Positions 7,396 through 13,775 of a stretch of DNA of 25,322 nucleotides are shown one piece after another. Location: assembly GCA_021806185.1 (NCBI GenBank), contig JAJZXZ010000002.1:1-25322 (forward strand). The letters run 5' to 3'. The notes under the pieces are model-generated. The model was not told the DNA's origin, ran no database searches, and was given only the letters and a program-made list of their open reading frames with translations. This DNA comes from Microcaldota archaeon. GTDB lineage: Archaea > Micrarchaeota > Micrarchaeia > Micrarchaeales > Micrarchaeaceae. How positions within the stretch are numbered: the first letter of the stretch is position 1; each line of letters starts with the position of its first letter. The position numbers and the translations under genes are program-made.

Positions 7396-8865
7396 ATGGC
7401 ACTGGAGTTCATGGATAGAATCTCGAGATTCATACCGACGATACGGGGCCCTGCCACTCCGCTCTCGCTTAGAGAGAAGATGTACTGGACGGCCGGTATA
7501 CTCGGAATATACTTCCTGCTCTACAACACCTATGCGATAGGCATCAATCAGCAGGCGATAACGCAGCCGCTGCTCCAGCTGATAAGCATAATATTCGCTG
7601 CGAGGATAGGCAGCGTCATAACAGTAGGGATAGGCCCGATAGTGCTCTCAAGCATAGTGCTGCAGCTGATTGCCGGTTCTGGGATATTAAAAATGGACAT
7701 GAACGATACCGCGCAGAGAGCGCGTTTCCAGACCCTGCAGAAGCTGGCTGCTATAGTCATCGCCGTCGTAGAGTCTGCGATATTCGTGGTGACAGGGTAC
7801 GTGCCTGCGGCTTCAAGCGCTGTCGTGGGGCTGGTGGTGTTGCAGCTCGCAATAGGAGCCATAATGATAATCTATCTTGACGAGATGATGACGAAGTACG
7901 GCATAACTTCAGGAATAAACGTCTTCATAGCTGCGGGAGTGTCATACGCGATAGTGGCCGGCACTTTTGGTATATTGATACCGGAGGCGATAGCCGCCGT
8001 GCAGGCGGGAGGCGCATCGGCCATACCTAACGCCATGCTCGCATTCGGGCCCCTGTTCTTCGCGATACTGGTTTTCCTTGTCAGCATATACGCCTATGAG
8101 ATGAAGATAGAGCTTCCGCTCTCCTTCGAGCAGCTTAGGGGCGTCGGCGGCCGGCTTCCGATACCGTTCCTATATGTCAGCGTGCTCCCTGTGATCCTGG
8201 CATCATCGCTAGAGCTTAGCGCAACGGTATGGCTTCGGTTCCTCGCTAACGTTAAAGGGTCGCTTGCAGGGCTCGCCAAGTTCTTCGCGCTGTACCAGCC
8301 CGTTGGCACTACCGGAGGCGGCACAGCGCTCCAGCTTAATGGCGGCATTGCATATCTGATATCACCGACATTCCCGCTCCCGTACTCGGCCAACTATGGC
8401 GGGATAGGGGGATACAGCACCTATTTCACGTACCTGGCGACGCACTCTACCCAGCTCTTCCTTCCGTGGGGCGGCTTTGTGCTCGTACCGGAGTGGGTGC
8501 ATGTGATAGTATATACTGTCGTGCTCGTCATACTATGCATAATCTTCGGAAAGTTCTGGGTCGAGATGACTGGGCAGAATCCGAAGAGCATATCGGAGCA
8601 ATTGGGCGACATGGGCTGGCAGATTCCAGGGTTCAGGAGGGATCCAAGGATAGTAGAGGGCATACTTAATAAGTACATACCTACCATAACCGTGCTTGGC
8701 AGCATATTCGTAGGCCTGCTAGCTGCACTTGCGACCCTTACTGGAGCGGTAGGCACAGGAATGGGCATACTGCTCACAGTCGGCATAATATACATGCTCT
8801 ACCAGCAGCTCGAACAGGACAGGCTGTATGAGACATACCCGATATTGGAGAAAATAGCGAAGTAG
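7396..8865 (+). CDS. secY: Preprotein translocase subunit SecY
   Basis: The pore subunit of the Sec translocon. 489 residues with about ten membrane segments. It starts with the amphipathic helix MALEFMDRISRFIPTIRGP, has the plug and TM2 region (GSVITVGIGPIVLSSIVLQLIAGSGIL), the cytosolic loop DMNDTAQRARFQTLQK, YEMKIELPLSFEQLRGVGGRLPI, and a C-terminal loop LGDMGWQIPGFRRDPRIVEGILNKYIP typical of archaeal SecY. Length is at the upper end of the usual range. GGTGGG lies just before ATG 7396. It follows the V4R-like gene in an operon. Its stop abuts the eL41 stop on the opposite strand with no gap. SecE and SecG are not in this window. Confidence 0.97.
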   Translation: MALEFMDRISRFIPTIRGPATPLSLREKMYWTAGILGIYFLLYNTYAIGINQQAITQPLLQLISIIFAARIGSVITVGIGPIVLSSIVLQLIAGSGILKMDMNDTAQRARFQTLQKLAAIVIAVVESAIFVVTGYVPAASSAVVGLVVLQLAIGAIMIIYLDEMMTKYGITSGINVFIAAGVSYAIVAGTFGILIPEAIAAVQAGGASAIPNAMLAFGPLFFAILVFLVSIYAYEMKIELPLSFEQLRGVGGRLPIPFLYVSVLPVILASSLELSATVWLRFLANVKGSLAGLAKFFALYQPVGTTGGGTALQLNGGIAYLISPTFPLPYSANYGGIGGYSTYFTYLATHSTQLFLPWGGFVLVPEWVHVIVYTVVLVILCIIFGKFWVEMTGQNPKSISEQLGDMGWQIPGFRRDPRIVEGILNKYIPTITVLGSIFVGLLAALATLTGAVGTGMGILLTVGIIYMLYQQLEQDRLYETYPILEKIAK

Positions 8866-9000
8866 TCAGAGCTCTCCGACCCTCCTCTTCTGCGCCCTCT
8901 TCAATCTCTTCCTGCGCTTCTTCTTCCACTTCCAGCGCATTCTTCCCTTCTTCTTCCATTTCCTAGGTATGCTGCCCAAACGCCAACACCGCTTATCCAT
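8866..9000 (-). CDS. rpl41e: Ribosomal protein eL41
   Basis: A minus-strand frame that is easily missed because of its size. From ATG 9000 it encodes 44 residues ending in IPRKWKKKGRMRWKWKKK and then RRKRLKRAQKRRVGEL. The Trp-containing, almost uninterrupted Lys/Arg helix is characteristic of eL41, the smallest ribosomal protein, which sits at the subunit interface. The start is uncertain: the nearest TATA (9011-9020) predicts transcription from about 8989, inside the ATG-initiated frame; TTG 8979 would give 37 residues (MGSIPRKW...), a normal archaeal eL41 length. Another reading frame here is Glu-rich and is an artefact. The stop codon at 8868-8866 directly abuts secY. Confidence 0.88.
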   Translation of the reverse strand: MDKRCWRLGSIPRKWKKKGRMRWKWKKKRRKRLKRAQKRRVGEL

Positions 9001-9010
9001 GAAACGATAA

Positions 9011-9037
9011 CATATATTAAACTGACGAGATTAAATA
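9011..9037. promoter_or_regulatory. Divergent promoters for eL41 and the secreted glycoprotein
   Basis: Leftward TTAATATATG (minus strand, 9020-9011) serves eL41. Rightward TTAAATA (9031-9037), centred 26 nt before ATG 9060, gives a leaderless start for the glycoprotein gene. Confidence 0.5.
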
Positions 9038-9059
9038 CCTAGTGTAGCAGGTATCCAGC

Positions 9060-10124
9060 ATGAAGCGCTTCGCTGTCACAATAACTGTGATCATAATAAT
9101 AGCGGCCATACTCGCGTATGTAGAGAGCGGATTCCTACTTACGCACCATACCCTAACCACATCTGTCACAACGACAGGGACGGTGGCAACAACGATAAGC
9201 GGTGTGCCAGTCACAACAAGCATAAACAGGGGGACATTATACGACTGCTATTCATACACGTTGTCTGTGAACAAGACAAACAACACAACGCTGGCCCACT
9301 GCCTGCTTACCACCAATTCAATAGGCATATGGGCCGCGGCTGGCGATGCGAATACCGCACATCTCCTTGTGGTCGGGGCAAACAACGGAACGTACGTCAA
9401 CCAGACGATAGACTACAACTGCACAACCTTCCTGACAGAGCTTACCGGACCAAAGCAGGTATACAATATAACGTTCACAACTGGAGCGGGCGGAGGAAGC
9501 TGTGGCCCATCCATGCTCGTATTCAACTCGACTACATCCCCTCCTCAGAAGGCGTACAATTTCGTATATAACGGCAACTTCTCCAACGGCCAGTACTCCG
9601 GATGGAACGCATCTGGAGCCGGGTTCGGCACAAAGCCGTTCAACATCACGTATGCGAACAACGCAATAGTAAAGTGCTATCTCAGCTCGCCGTGGAACAG
9701 CTCGCCCGGGCCGTATGTGGCCAGCACATACAGGTGCGGCACGCAGACCGCGCCAGGCAACCTTACATCTTCGCCGTTTGTCGTCAACAAGCCGTTCCTG
9801 AACTTCAAGATAGTGAGCAACCCGCACGGTAACATATACGTTGAGATACTGAACAATGGCAGCCCGGCCATACTGGCGGCTTACAACACGTTCAACCTCT
9901 CTCTCCCCAACTCGACAATAAAGAACAAGAATGTCACTACATCGATATTCAGAAATGCGACAATACCGCTGACAACCGTAGCAGGCAAGGTGGTGAGGAT
10001 AAGGCTTGTGTCTAGCTCGGTAGGCACCCAATACTTCATGCTTGCTGGAGGGTTCCACCTTTCTGACACGCCGAACCAGCAGCGCGGCATACTGATCAAC
10101 CTGACAATTTACAACTCCACTTGA
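9060..10124 (+). CDS. Secreted, heavily N-glycosylated protein with a carbohydrate-binding-like motif
   Basis: 354 residues. A signal anchor (MKRFAVTITVIIIIAAILAYV), a Thr-rich linker (about 31-55), then a beta-rich extracellular region with a very high density of NxS/T sequons (for example NKT, NNT, NGT, NQT, NCT, NIT, NST, NFS, NLT). The segment YNGNFSNGQYSGWNASG (about 168-185) is the typical opening (NG-F--G---GW) of jelly-roll carbohydrate-binding-like modules, and the region to about residue 340 fits such a sandwich. Several cysteines (in DCYSY, AHCLL, YNCTT, GGSCG, VKCYL, YRCGT) could form disulfides. No catalytic motif seen. Likely a surface adhesin or envelope protein; exact function unknown. 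Confidence 0.75.
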   Translation: MKRFAVTITVIIIIAAILAYVESGFLLTHHTLTTSVTTTGTVATTISGVPVTTSINRGTLYDCYSYTLSVNKTNNTTLAHCLLTTNSIGIWAAAGDANTAHLLVVGANNGTYVNQTIDYNCTTFLTELTGPKQVYNITFTTGAGGGSCGPSMLVFNSTTSPPQKAYNFVYNGNFSNGQYSGWNASGAGFGTKPFNITYANNAIVKCYLSSPWNSSPGPYVASTYRCGTQTAPGNLTSSPFVVNKPFLNFKIVSNPHGNIYVEILNNGSPAILAAYNTFNLSLPNSTIKNKNVTTSIFRNATIPLTTVAGKVVRIRLVSSSVGTQYFMLAGGFHLSDTPNQQRGILINLTIYNST

Positions 10125-10158
10125 GTAGCACATCCAGCTCGCGGTGCGCATGTACGAG

Positions 10159-10662
10159 CTATTCCTTCTTCTCCTTCTTCTCGATGAGGCGTCTGCCTAT
10201 CTCCTCCCTATTCTTCAGGTTCTCCATTATGGTCTGCAGGTCTTCTGGTTTCAGCACCTTTTCCAGTATGTACCGTGAGTAATCGGTCGAGAACTGCGAC
10301 ACGTCCAACAGCGCCGATTGGAGGTCCCAGACGTTTACGTGCAGGTCCTTATGCGGCTTAAGGACCTCGACGCCTATAGGCGCATACTTGAACGCTATTA
10401 TGATGAGGTTCCTGAAGCTCTCGAACAGGACGTGCACTGCCGCGCTTGTTATATAGTACTTATCATGCTTTATCGGCTCCTCTATGGCGCCGTAGCAGTA
10501 GACGACTCCGGGCTCCTTGAGCAGGCGTTCGTTTATTAGATCTACGAGCAGGGGCTGCAGCTTGTCCTTCTCTTCGCTCTGCATATCGAAGTAGAATTTG
10601 ACCAGTATGCCTCCCTTTGCCACCTTCTCTTCAGTCACTCTCTCGAGCTCCGATTTTGCCAT
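10159..10662 (-). CDS. Unrecognised 167-residue soluble protein, coupled to HisRS
   Basis: Not recognised. From ATG 10662 it reads MAKSELERVTEEKVAKGG, then an alpha/beta region (ILVKFYFDMQSEEKDKLQPL, YYITSAAVHVLFESFRNLIIIAFKYAPIGVEVLKP) and a charged helical C-terminus ending RRLIEKKEKKE. The pattern strand-helix-strand-strand-helix is compatible with a ferredoxin-like fold, which is inference. No signal peptide, membrane segment or cysteine cluster. A GTG at 10671 overlapping the hisS stop is an alternative start. Only 5 nt separate ATG 10662 from the hisS stop, so it is the second gene of the hisS operon. Confidence 0.7.
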   Translation of the reverse strand: MAKSELERVTEEKVAKGGILVKFYFDMQSEEKDKLQPLLVDLINERLLKEPGVVYCYGAIEEPIKHDKYYITSAAVHVLFESFRNLIIIAFKYAPIGVEVLKPHKDLHVNVWDLQSALLDVSQFSTDYSRYILEKVLKPEDLQTIMENLKNREEIGRRLIEKKEKKE

Positions 10663-10667
10663 CTTTA

Positions 10668-11972
10668 TCACTTACTCATCGCGGCGAGCGCCTCTTCTGG
10701 TGCCAGCACCGACTCATCGCCGCTTACCAGATTCCTAAGCTTCAGCTTGCCAGCCTGCTCCTCAACGTCGCCTATGATAGCGGCATATCCGAACTTGAGC
10801 GAATTCGCATAAGACAACTGGTTCGATATGTTTCTTGTCGATAGGTTTATATCTGTAGCTATACCTTTGTCGCGGAACCAGTTCGCAACCTTCAGCGCAT
10901 ACTTGTAGTTTGACTCCTTGACGTTTATTACGAATAGCTTTGAGTATGTCTGCTTTGGGGACTCTGAAAATCCCATCATGTCAAGCAGCCTGTCTATCCC
11001 TATGGATGCGCCTGTCGCTGGCAGGCTCTTCCCAGAGTAGAGGCCGATGAGCTTGTCGTACCTTCCGCCTGCTCCCAGCGCGCTCTTCTCGCCTTCGGTG
11101 CTCGCAATCTCCATCACCATGCCGGTGTAGTAATCAAAGCCCCGCACGGCTGAGAAGTCGAGCTTTATTGCTCCATTTATGCCGTAAGACTCGGCGAGCG
11201 CTATGGTGGACCTGAGCTCATCAACCGATCCGCTCTTCGAGGCCGTAGCCGCAAAATCGAGTTTCTCATCGTTAGTTCCTTGCATGTTTATCAGGTCGTC
11301 TATCCTGCTTATCTGGTCCCTGTTCAGGCCGATCGATTCCAGCAGGTCCACCACCTTGTCCCTGCCAAGCTTGTCCAGCTTGTCGATGGCCCTGAGCACC
11401 TCCATGAACTGCTCGCTTTTTACGCCGAATGAAGTGATCAGAGAATCCATCATCGCACGGTTGTTTATCCTTATAAAATATGATATGCCGATCTCATCAA
11501 GGGCCTTCGCTACGGTGGATATCACCTCCGCATCAGCGTAGACGGTATCGCCACCGACTATGTCGACGTCAGCTTGCGTAAATTCGCGGTAGCGCAGTCT
11601 CTGCGGCTCCTCGCGCCTCCACGCCTTGCCTATCATGTATCTCTTGAACGGCAGAGGCAGGCCCTGATGCATGGCTATGTACCGCGCTAGCGATACGGTG
11701 AAGTCATACCTAAGTGCGAGGTCGTCGTTCTTTGTCTCGAAGATGAGCTTGGTGTCCTCGCCTATCCCACCTTTTGCCTTGAGCACCTTCACAGACTCGA
11801 GAGTGGGCGTATCTATCGTAAGGAAGCCGTATCTCTGGAAGACGCTCTCTACTTTTTTCAGGAGCTCGTTCCTGAAGAGCGCCTCATTAGGCAGAAGGTC
11901 TCTCATCCCTCTTGGGAATGGTACATCAGGCATAACCATCAACTCCGCATCCATCAGGATACTCATATTCAT
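10668..11972 (-). CDS. hisS: Histidyl-tRNA synthetase
   Basis: Charges tRNA-His with histidine, class II. 434 residues. Motif 1 region PFPRGMRDLLP with KVESVFQRYGF; motif 2 LRYDFTVSLARYIA and GKAWRREEPQRLRYREFTQADVDIVG; histidine-binding RGFDYYTGMVMEI and GGRYDKLIG; motif 3 GASIGIDRLLDMM; then the HisRS anticodon-binding domain (about 335-430: KLFVINVKE to LRNLVSGDE). In-frame ATGs lie at 11972, 11966 and 11954; the TATA (11982-11989) best fits 11954 as a leaderless start (MDAELMVMPDVPFPRG), but the outermost is given here. A structured region lies further upstream (12043-12087). Confidence 0.96.
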   Translation of the reverse strand: MNMSILMDAELMVMPDVPFPRGMRDLLPNEALFRNELLKKVESVFQRYGFLTIDTPTLESVKVLKAKGGIGEDTKLIFETKNDDLALRYDFTVSLARYIAMHQGLPLPFKRYMIGKAWRREEPQRLRYREFTQADVDIVGGDTVYADAEVISTVAKALDEIGISYFIRINNRAMMDSLITSFGVKSEQFMEVLRAIDKLDKLGRDKVVDLLESIGLNRDQISRIDDLINMQGTNDEKLDFAATASKSGSVDELRSTIALAESYGINGAIKLDFSAVRGFDYYTGMVMEIASTEGEKSALGAGGRYDKLIGLYSGKSLPATGASIGIDRLLDMMGFSESPKQTYSKLFVINVKESNYKYALKVANWFRDKGIATDINLSTRNISNQLSYANSLKFGYAAIIGDVEEQAGKLKLRNLVSGDESVLAPEEALAAMSK

Positions 11973-12042
11973 CTATACTGGTTTTAATAGATATGCCATA
12001 GGCTGGCATGAGGAATAGCAATTCGCAAGAGGATATGGCCTT

Positions 12043-12087
12043 GGCTAGCATCAGGCGCCCTCCTGGCGCGCTGCGTGTTGGCTAGCC
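12043..12087 (-). other. Nested hairpin upstream of hisS
   Basis: GGCTAGC (12043-12049) pairs with GCTAGCC (12081-12087), and within it GCGCC (12055-12059) pairs with GGCGC (12065-12069). A minus-strand TATA-like GTATTAATA near 12104-12112 would start a transcript close to the first base of this fold, about 110 nt ahead of hisS. It could be the 5' end of a hisS leader, a small RNA, or the 3' end of the thioredoxin transcript. No conserved RNA family is recognised. Confidence 0.35.
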
Positions 12088-12154
12088 ATCACTCTCACTT
12101 CTTATTAATACACCGATCAAGATATTAAAGTCTTCTGTGCAAGCGTTCTAGAAG

Positions 12155-12475
12155 TCACAGGTTCTTATCAATCCACTTCTTAAGCGCTTCCTTTGGGATC
12201 GCCCCGACATTCATCGCCTTAAGCTCGCCCGCCTTTATCAAAAGCGTAGTAGGTATGCTCATTATGTTGTACTTCTTGGTTATGGCCTCATTCGAATCCG
12301 CATCGACCTTCACGAATTTTACCTTTCCCTCGTAATCCGAGGAAAGCTCCTCGAATATGGGACTGAATAGGCGGCAGGGCCCGCACCAGGACGCCCATAT
12401 GTCTATTACAGCAGGTATCTTCGATTTCATCACTTCCTCATCGAAGGTCGAGTCCGTCACGTCGGTTACGCTCAT
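12155..12475 (-). CDS. trxA: Thioredoxin
   Basis: Cytoplasmic dithiol-disulfide oxidoreductase. 106 residues, the usual thioredoxin length, with no signal peptide. [22 protein letters not shown] holds the active site C31-G-P-C34; [10 protein letters not shown] and the cis-proline loop [13 protein letters not shown] follow; the final helix is [15 protein letters not shown] precedes ATG 12475 at good spacing, with a TATA-like TTTTTAATC (minus strand) near 12512-12520. It diverges from the C/D RNA and histone promoter. A thioredoxin reductase is not in this window. Confidence 0.96.
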   Translation of the reverse strand: MSVTDVTDSTFDEEVMKSKIPAVIDIWASWCGPCRLFSPIFEELSSDYEGKVKFVKVDADSNEAITKKYNIMSIPTTLLIKAGELKAMNVGAIPKEALKKWIDKNL

Positions 12476-12544
12476 TCATTCACCACAATAGATACCAATT
12501 CAGCTGTTAAAGATTAAAAAGGTGCGTGTTATGCCATGGTAACC

Positions 12545-12552
12545 TTTTTATT
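12545..12552 (+). promoter_or_regulatory. TATA box for the C/D RNA and histone transcript
   Basis: TTTTTATT centred about 26 nt before 12575, which is the first base of box C of the guide RNA, so transcription should begin at the RNA itself. Confidence 0.55.
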
Positions 12553-12574
12553 GCTTGCAAGCCAGAATAGCACA

Positions 12575-12630
12575 ATGATGATAATGCACTACGCTGAGCC
12601 CATGGCTGTGAAGACGATCTTGAGTGCTGA
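12575..12630 (+). ncRNA. C/D box guide sRNA (2'-O-methylation guide), upstream of histone
   Basis: All four boxes are present in order: C ATGATGA (12575-12581, exact RUGAUGA), D' CTGA (12594-12597), C' GTGAAGA (12608-12614, one mismatch) and D CTGA (12627-12630). Both guide spacers are exactly 12 nt (12582-12593 and 12615-12626), the typical archaeal length; D' to C' is 10 nt. Such RNAs bind L7Ae, Nop5 and fibrillarin to methylate rRNA or tRNA at the base paired to the fifth guide nucleotide before D or D'. Target complements would be CGUAGUGCAUUA and CACUCAAGAUCG; where these occur was not determined. The TATA at 12545 predicts the exact 5' end. An overlapping 25-codon frame (ATG 12575 to TGA 12652) is the competing reading. 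Confidence 0.72.
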
Positions 12631-12633
12631 ACC

Positions 12634-12861
12634 ATGCGGGATGGTGCATTGACAAGAATACCTAAAATTGCAATAAAGAGGATAATAAGCAGGAGGGGAT
12701 CTGTGAGGCTGACGGACAAGGCAGCCGAATCACTCTCTACGATATTGGAGAGCAAGGCGAGGAAGATAGCCAAGTACGCGGCGGCACAGGCTAAGAAGAA
12801 CGGTAGAAAGACGGTGCTCAAGGAGGACATAGACTCGTACAGACTGAGGTTCGGCGATTGA
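12634..12861 (+). CDS. Archaeal histone
   Basis: DNA-packaging protein with a single histone fold. The core reads TRIPKIAIKRIISRRGSVRLTDKAAESLSTILESKARKIAKYAAAQAKKNGRKTVLKEDIDSYRLRFGD: helix 1, loop RRGSVRLT, long helix 2, the conserved GRKTVLKEDI loop and helix 3, matching HMf-type histones in length and with no long tails. ATG 12634 adds MRDGA before the usual N-terminus; TTG 12649 (MTRIPKIA...) matches the family better and overlaps the stop of the small upstream frame. The D box of the guide RNA ends 3 nt before 12634. It is followed without a gap by the zinc-ribbon gene, so the unit is cotranscribed. Confidence 0.93.
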   Translation: MRDGALTRIPKIAIKRIISRRGSVRLTDKAAESLSTILESKARKIAKYAAAQAKKNGRKTVLKEDIDSYRLRFGD

Positions 12862-13395
12862 GTGAAGGTTGGAATGGCGATTAGCGGCACGGGGAGGGTG
12901 CGGATAGATTACGATGATTGCGGCGCAAGGAGTACCGTGCTCTTCGAGCCTGTCGGAGATAACGTGCTGGAGAGCAGATTCGACAAGACCGGAAGCATAA
13001 CTAATCAGAGGCTTATTGGCATCAAGGACACGCGTAGGGCTGCGGAAGATTTCGTTGTCGGAATTGGCGCGGACGTTGAGATGCAGCAGTACAGGGAGGT
13101 GACGTTGCAGAAGGAATGTCCGAAGTGCGGGAATATGCCCCTCTCCAGGTATATTGATACGCTTCAATCAACTGCCAAAGCGCCGGTCATGCCGCTGTAC
13201 CTGTGCGGGAGATGCAACACCAAGAGCTACTACCTTACCGATGAGTACTTGGGGAACCTTGTTCGCGACAACAAGGCCCTGTTCAACGCCTCTGAGCTCT
13301 CAGAGTTGGGCAGGGACGAGAAAACGTTCATGGAGGAGCTGAGAGCATACATAATAAGAATATTTGCATCTCAAAGGATTATGAATATCAAGTGA
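12862..13395 (+). CDS. Zinc-ribbon protein of unknown function
   Basis: 177 residues if started at GTG 12862, directly after the histone stop; ATG 12874, with GAAGGTTGG just before it, is a good alternative (173 residues). The N-terminal about 80 residues form an unrecognised alpha/beta region. Two CxxC knuckles (C86/C89 in ECPKCGNM and C115/C118 in YLCGRCNTKSYYLT) make a zinc ribbon, as in nucleic-acid or RNA polymerase associated proteins. The C-terminus is helical. Its position between histone and PRC-barrel genes hints at chromatin, transcription or cell-division work, but nothing in the sequence proves it. Confidence 0.75.
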   Translation: MKVGMAISGTGRVRIDYDDCGARSTVLFEPVGDNVLESRFDKTGSITNQRLIGIKDTRRAAEDFVVGIGADVEMQQYREVTLQKECPKCGNMPLSRYIDTLQSTAKAPVMPLYLCGRCNTKSYYLTDEYLGNLVRDNKALFNASELSELGRDEKTFMEELRAYIIRIFASQRIMNIK

Positions 13396-13399
13396 TGGA

Positions 13400-13639
13400 A
13401 TGGCTATTCTGCTTTCTGAACTATACGGCAAAGAGATTATAACGAACGAGGGAAAGAAGATAGGTATGGTAGAGGATGCTATACTGGATTTTGAGAACGG
13501 CAAGGTGGCCAACCTTCTTCTGATAAAGGCGGAGCAGCTCACGAGGAGCGACAACACTGCGATGCTGCTTGCGAAGAACAGCGTAAAGTACGAGCGTGTA
13601 AAGAACGTATCAGAGAGCATAATAGTGGGCAGCAAGTAG
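13400..13639 (+). CDS. PRC-barrel domain protein
   Basis: 79 residues, a single PRC barrel: LLSELYGKEIITNEGKKIGMVEDAILDFENGKVANLLLIKA, then VKYERVKNVSESIIVGSK. Stand-alone PRC-barrel proteins of this size occur widely in archaea; some haloarchaeal ones (CdpB) act in cell division and others in RNA metabolism, so the role cannot be assigned from sequence. It starts at ATG 13400, 4 nt after the zinc-ribbon gene stop, and is the last gene of the histone unit. Its stop abuts the rpoP stop on the other strand. Confidence 0.88.
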   Translation: MAILLSELYGKEIITNEGKKIGMVEDAILDFENGKVANLLLIKAEQLTRSDNTAMLLAKNSVKYERVKNVSESIIVGSK

Positions 13640-13771
13640 CTAGTCGGTCTTCACCTCTCTTGAGAGGTTCGGCCTGCTCTTCACTATCACCCTTGAGCCG
13701 CAGTACTGGCACCTTATGAAATTGTCAAGCTGCTTTATCTTCTTCCCGCAGTGCACGCAAACGTATGCCAT
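13640..13771 (-). CDS. rpoP: DNA-directed RNA polymerase subunit P (Rpb12-like)
   Basis: A 43-residue protein that is below the usual length cut-off for gene calling. From ATG 13771: MAYVCVHCGKKIKQL, then IRCQYCGSRVIVKSRP and LSREVKTD. The four cysteines C5, C8, C21, C24 form the single zinc ribbon of RpoP/Rpb12, and the IRC-YCGSR-VKSRP signature is characteristic. Its usual neighbour in archaea is eL43, here separated by one unfamiliar gene. Only 4 nt separate it from the stop of that gene, so it is the last gene of the long minus-strand block. The TAG at 13642-13640 touches the PRC-barrel gene. Confidence 0.95.
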   Translation of the reverse strand: MAYVCVHCGKKIKQLDNFIRCQYCGSRVIVKSRPNLSREVKTD

Positions 13772-13775
13772 GATA

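Noticed and set aside
8774..8959. Glu-rich frame on the minus strand at the secY end.
   Set aside because: It is the out-of-frame shadow of the eL41 gene.
9318..10151. Long open frame of 277 codons on the minus strand opposite the secreted glycoprotein; similar long frames lie opposite the DUF929 gene (5144-5899) and SBDS/PsmA (16643-17482).
   Set aside because: Arg/Tyr/Cys/His-rich composition with no domain, lying fully antisense to well-supported genes; produced by the codon bias of the real strand.
12053..12094. GTGATGG and CTGATG on the minus strand as possible C and D boxes.
   Set aside because: The spacing is about 31 nt with no D'/C' pair, and the segment is better explained as a hairpin.
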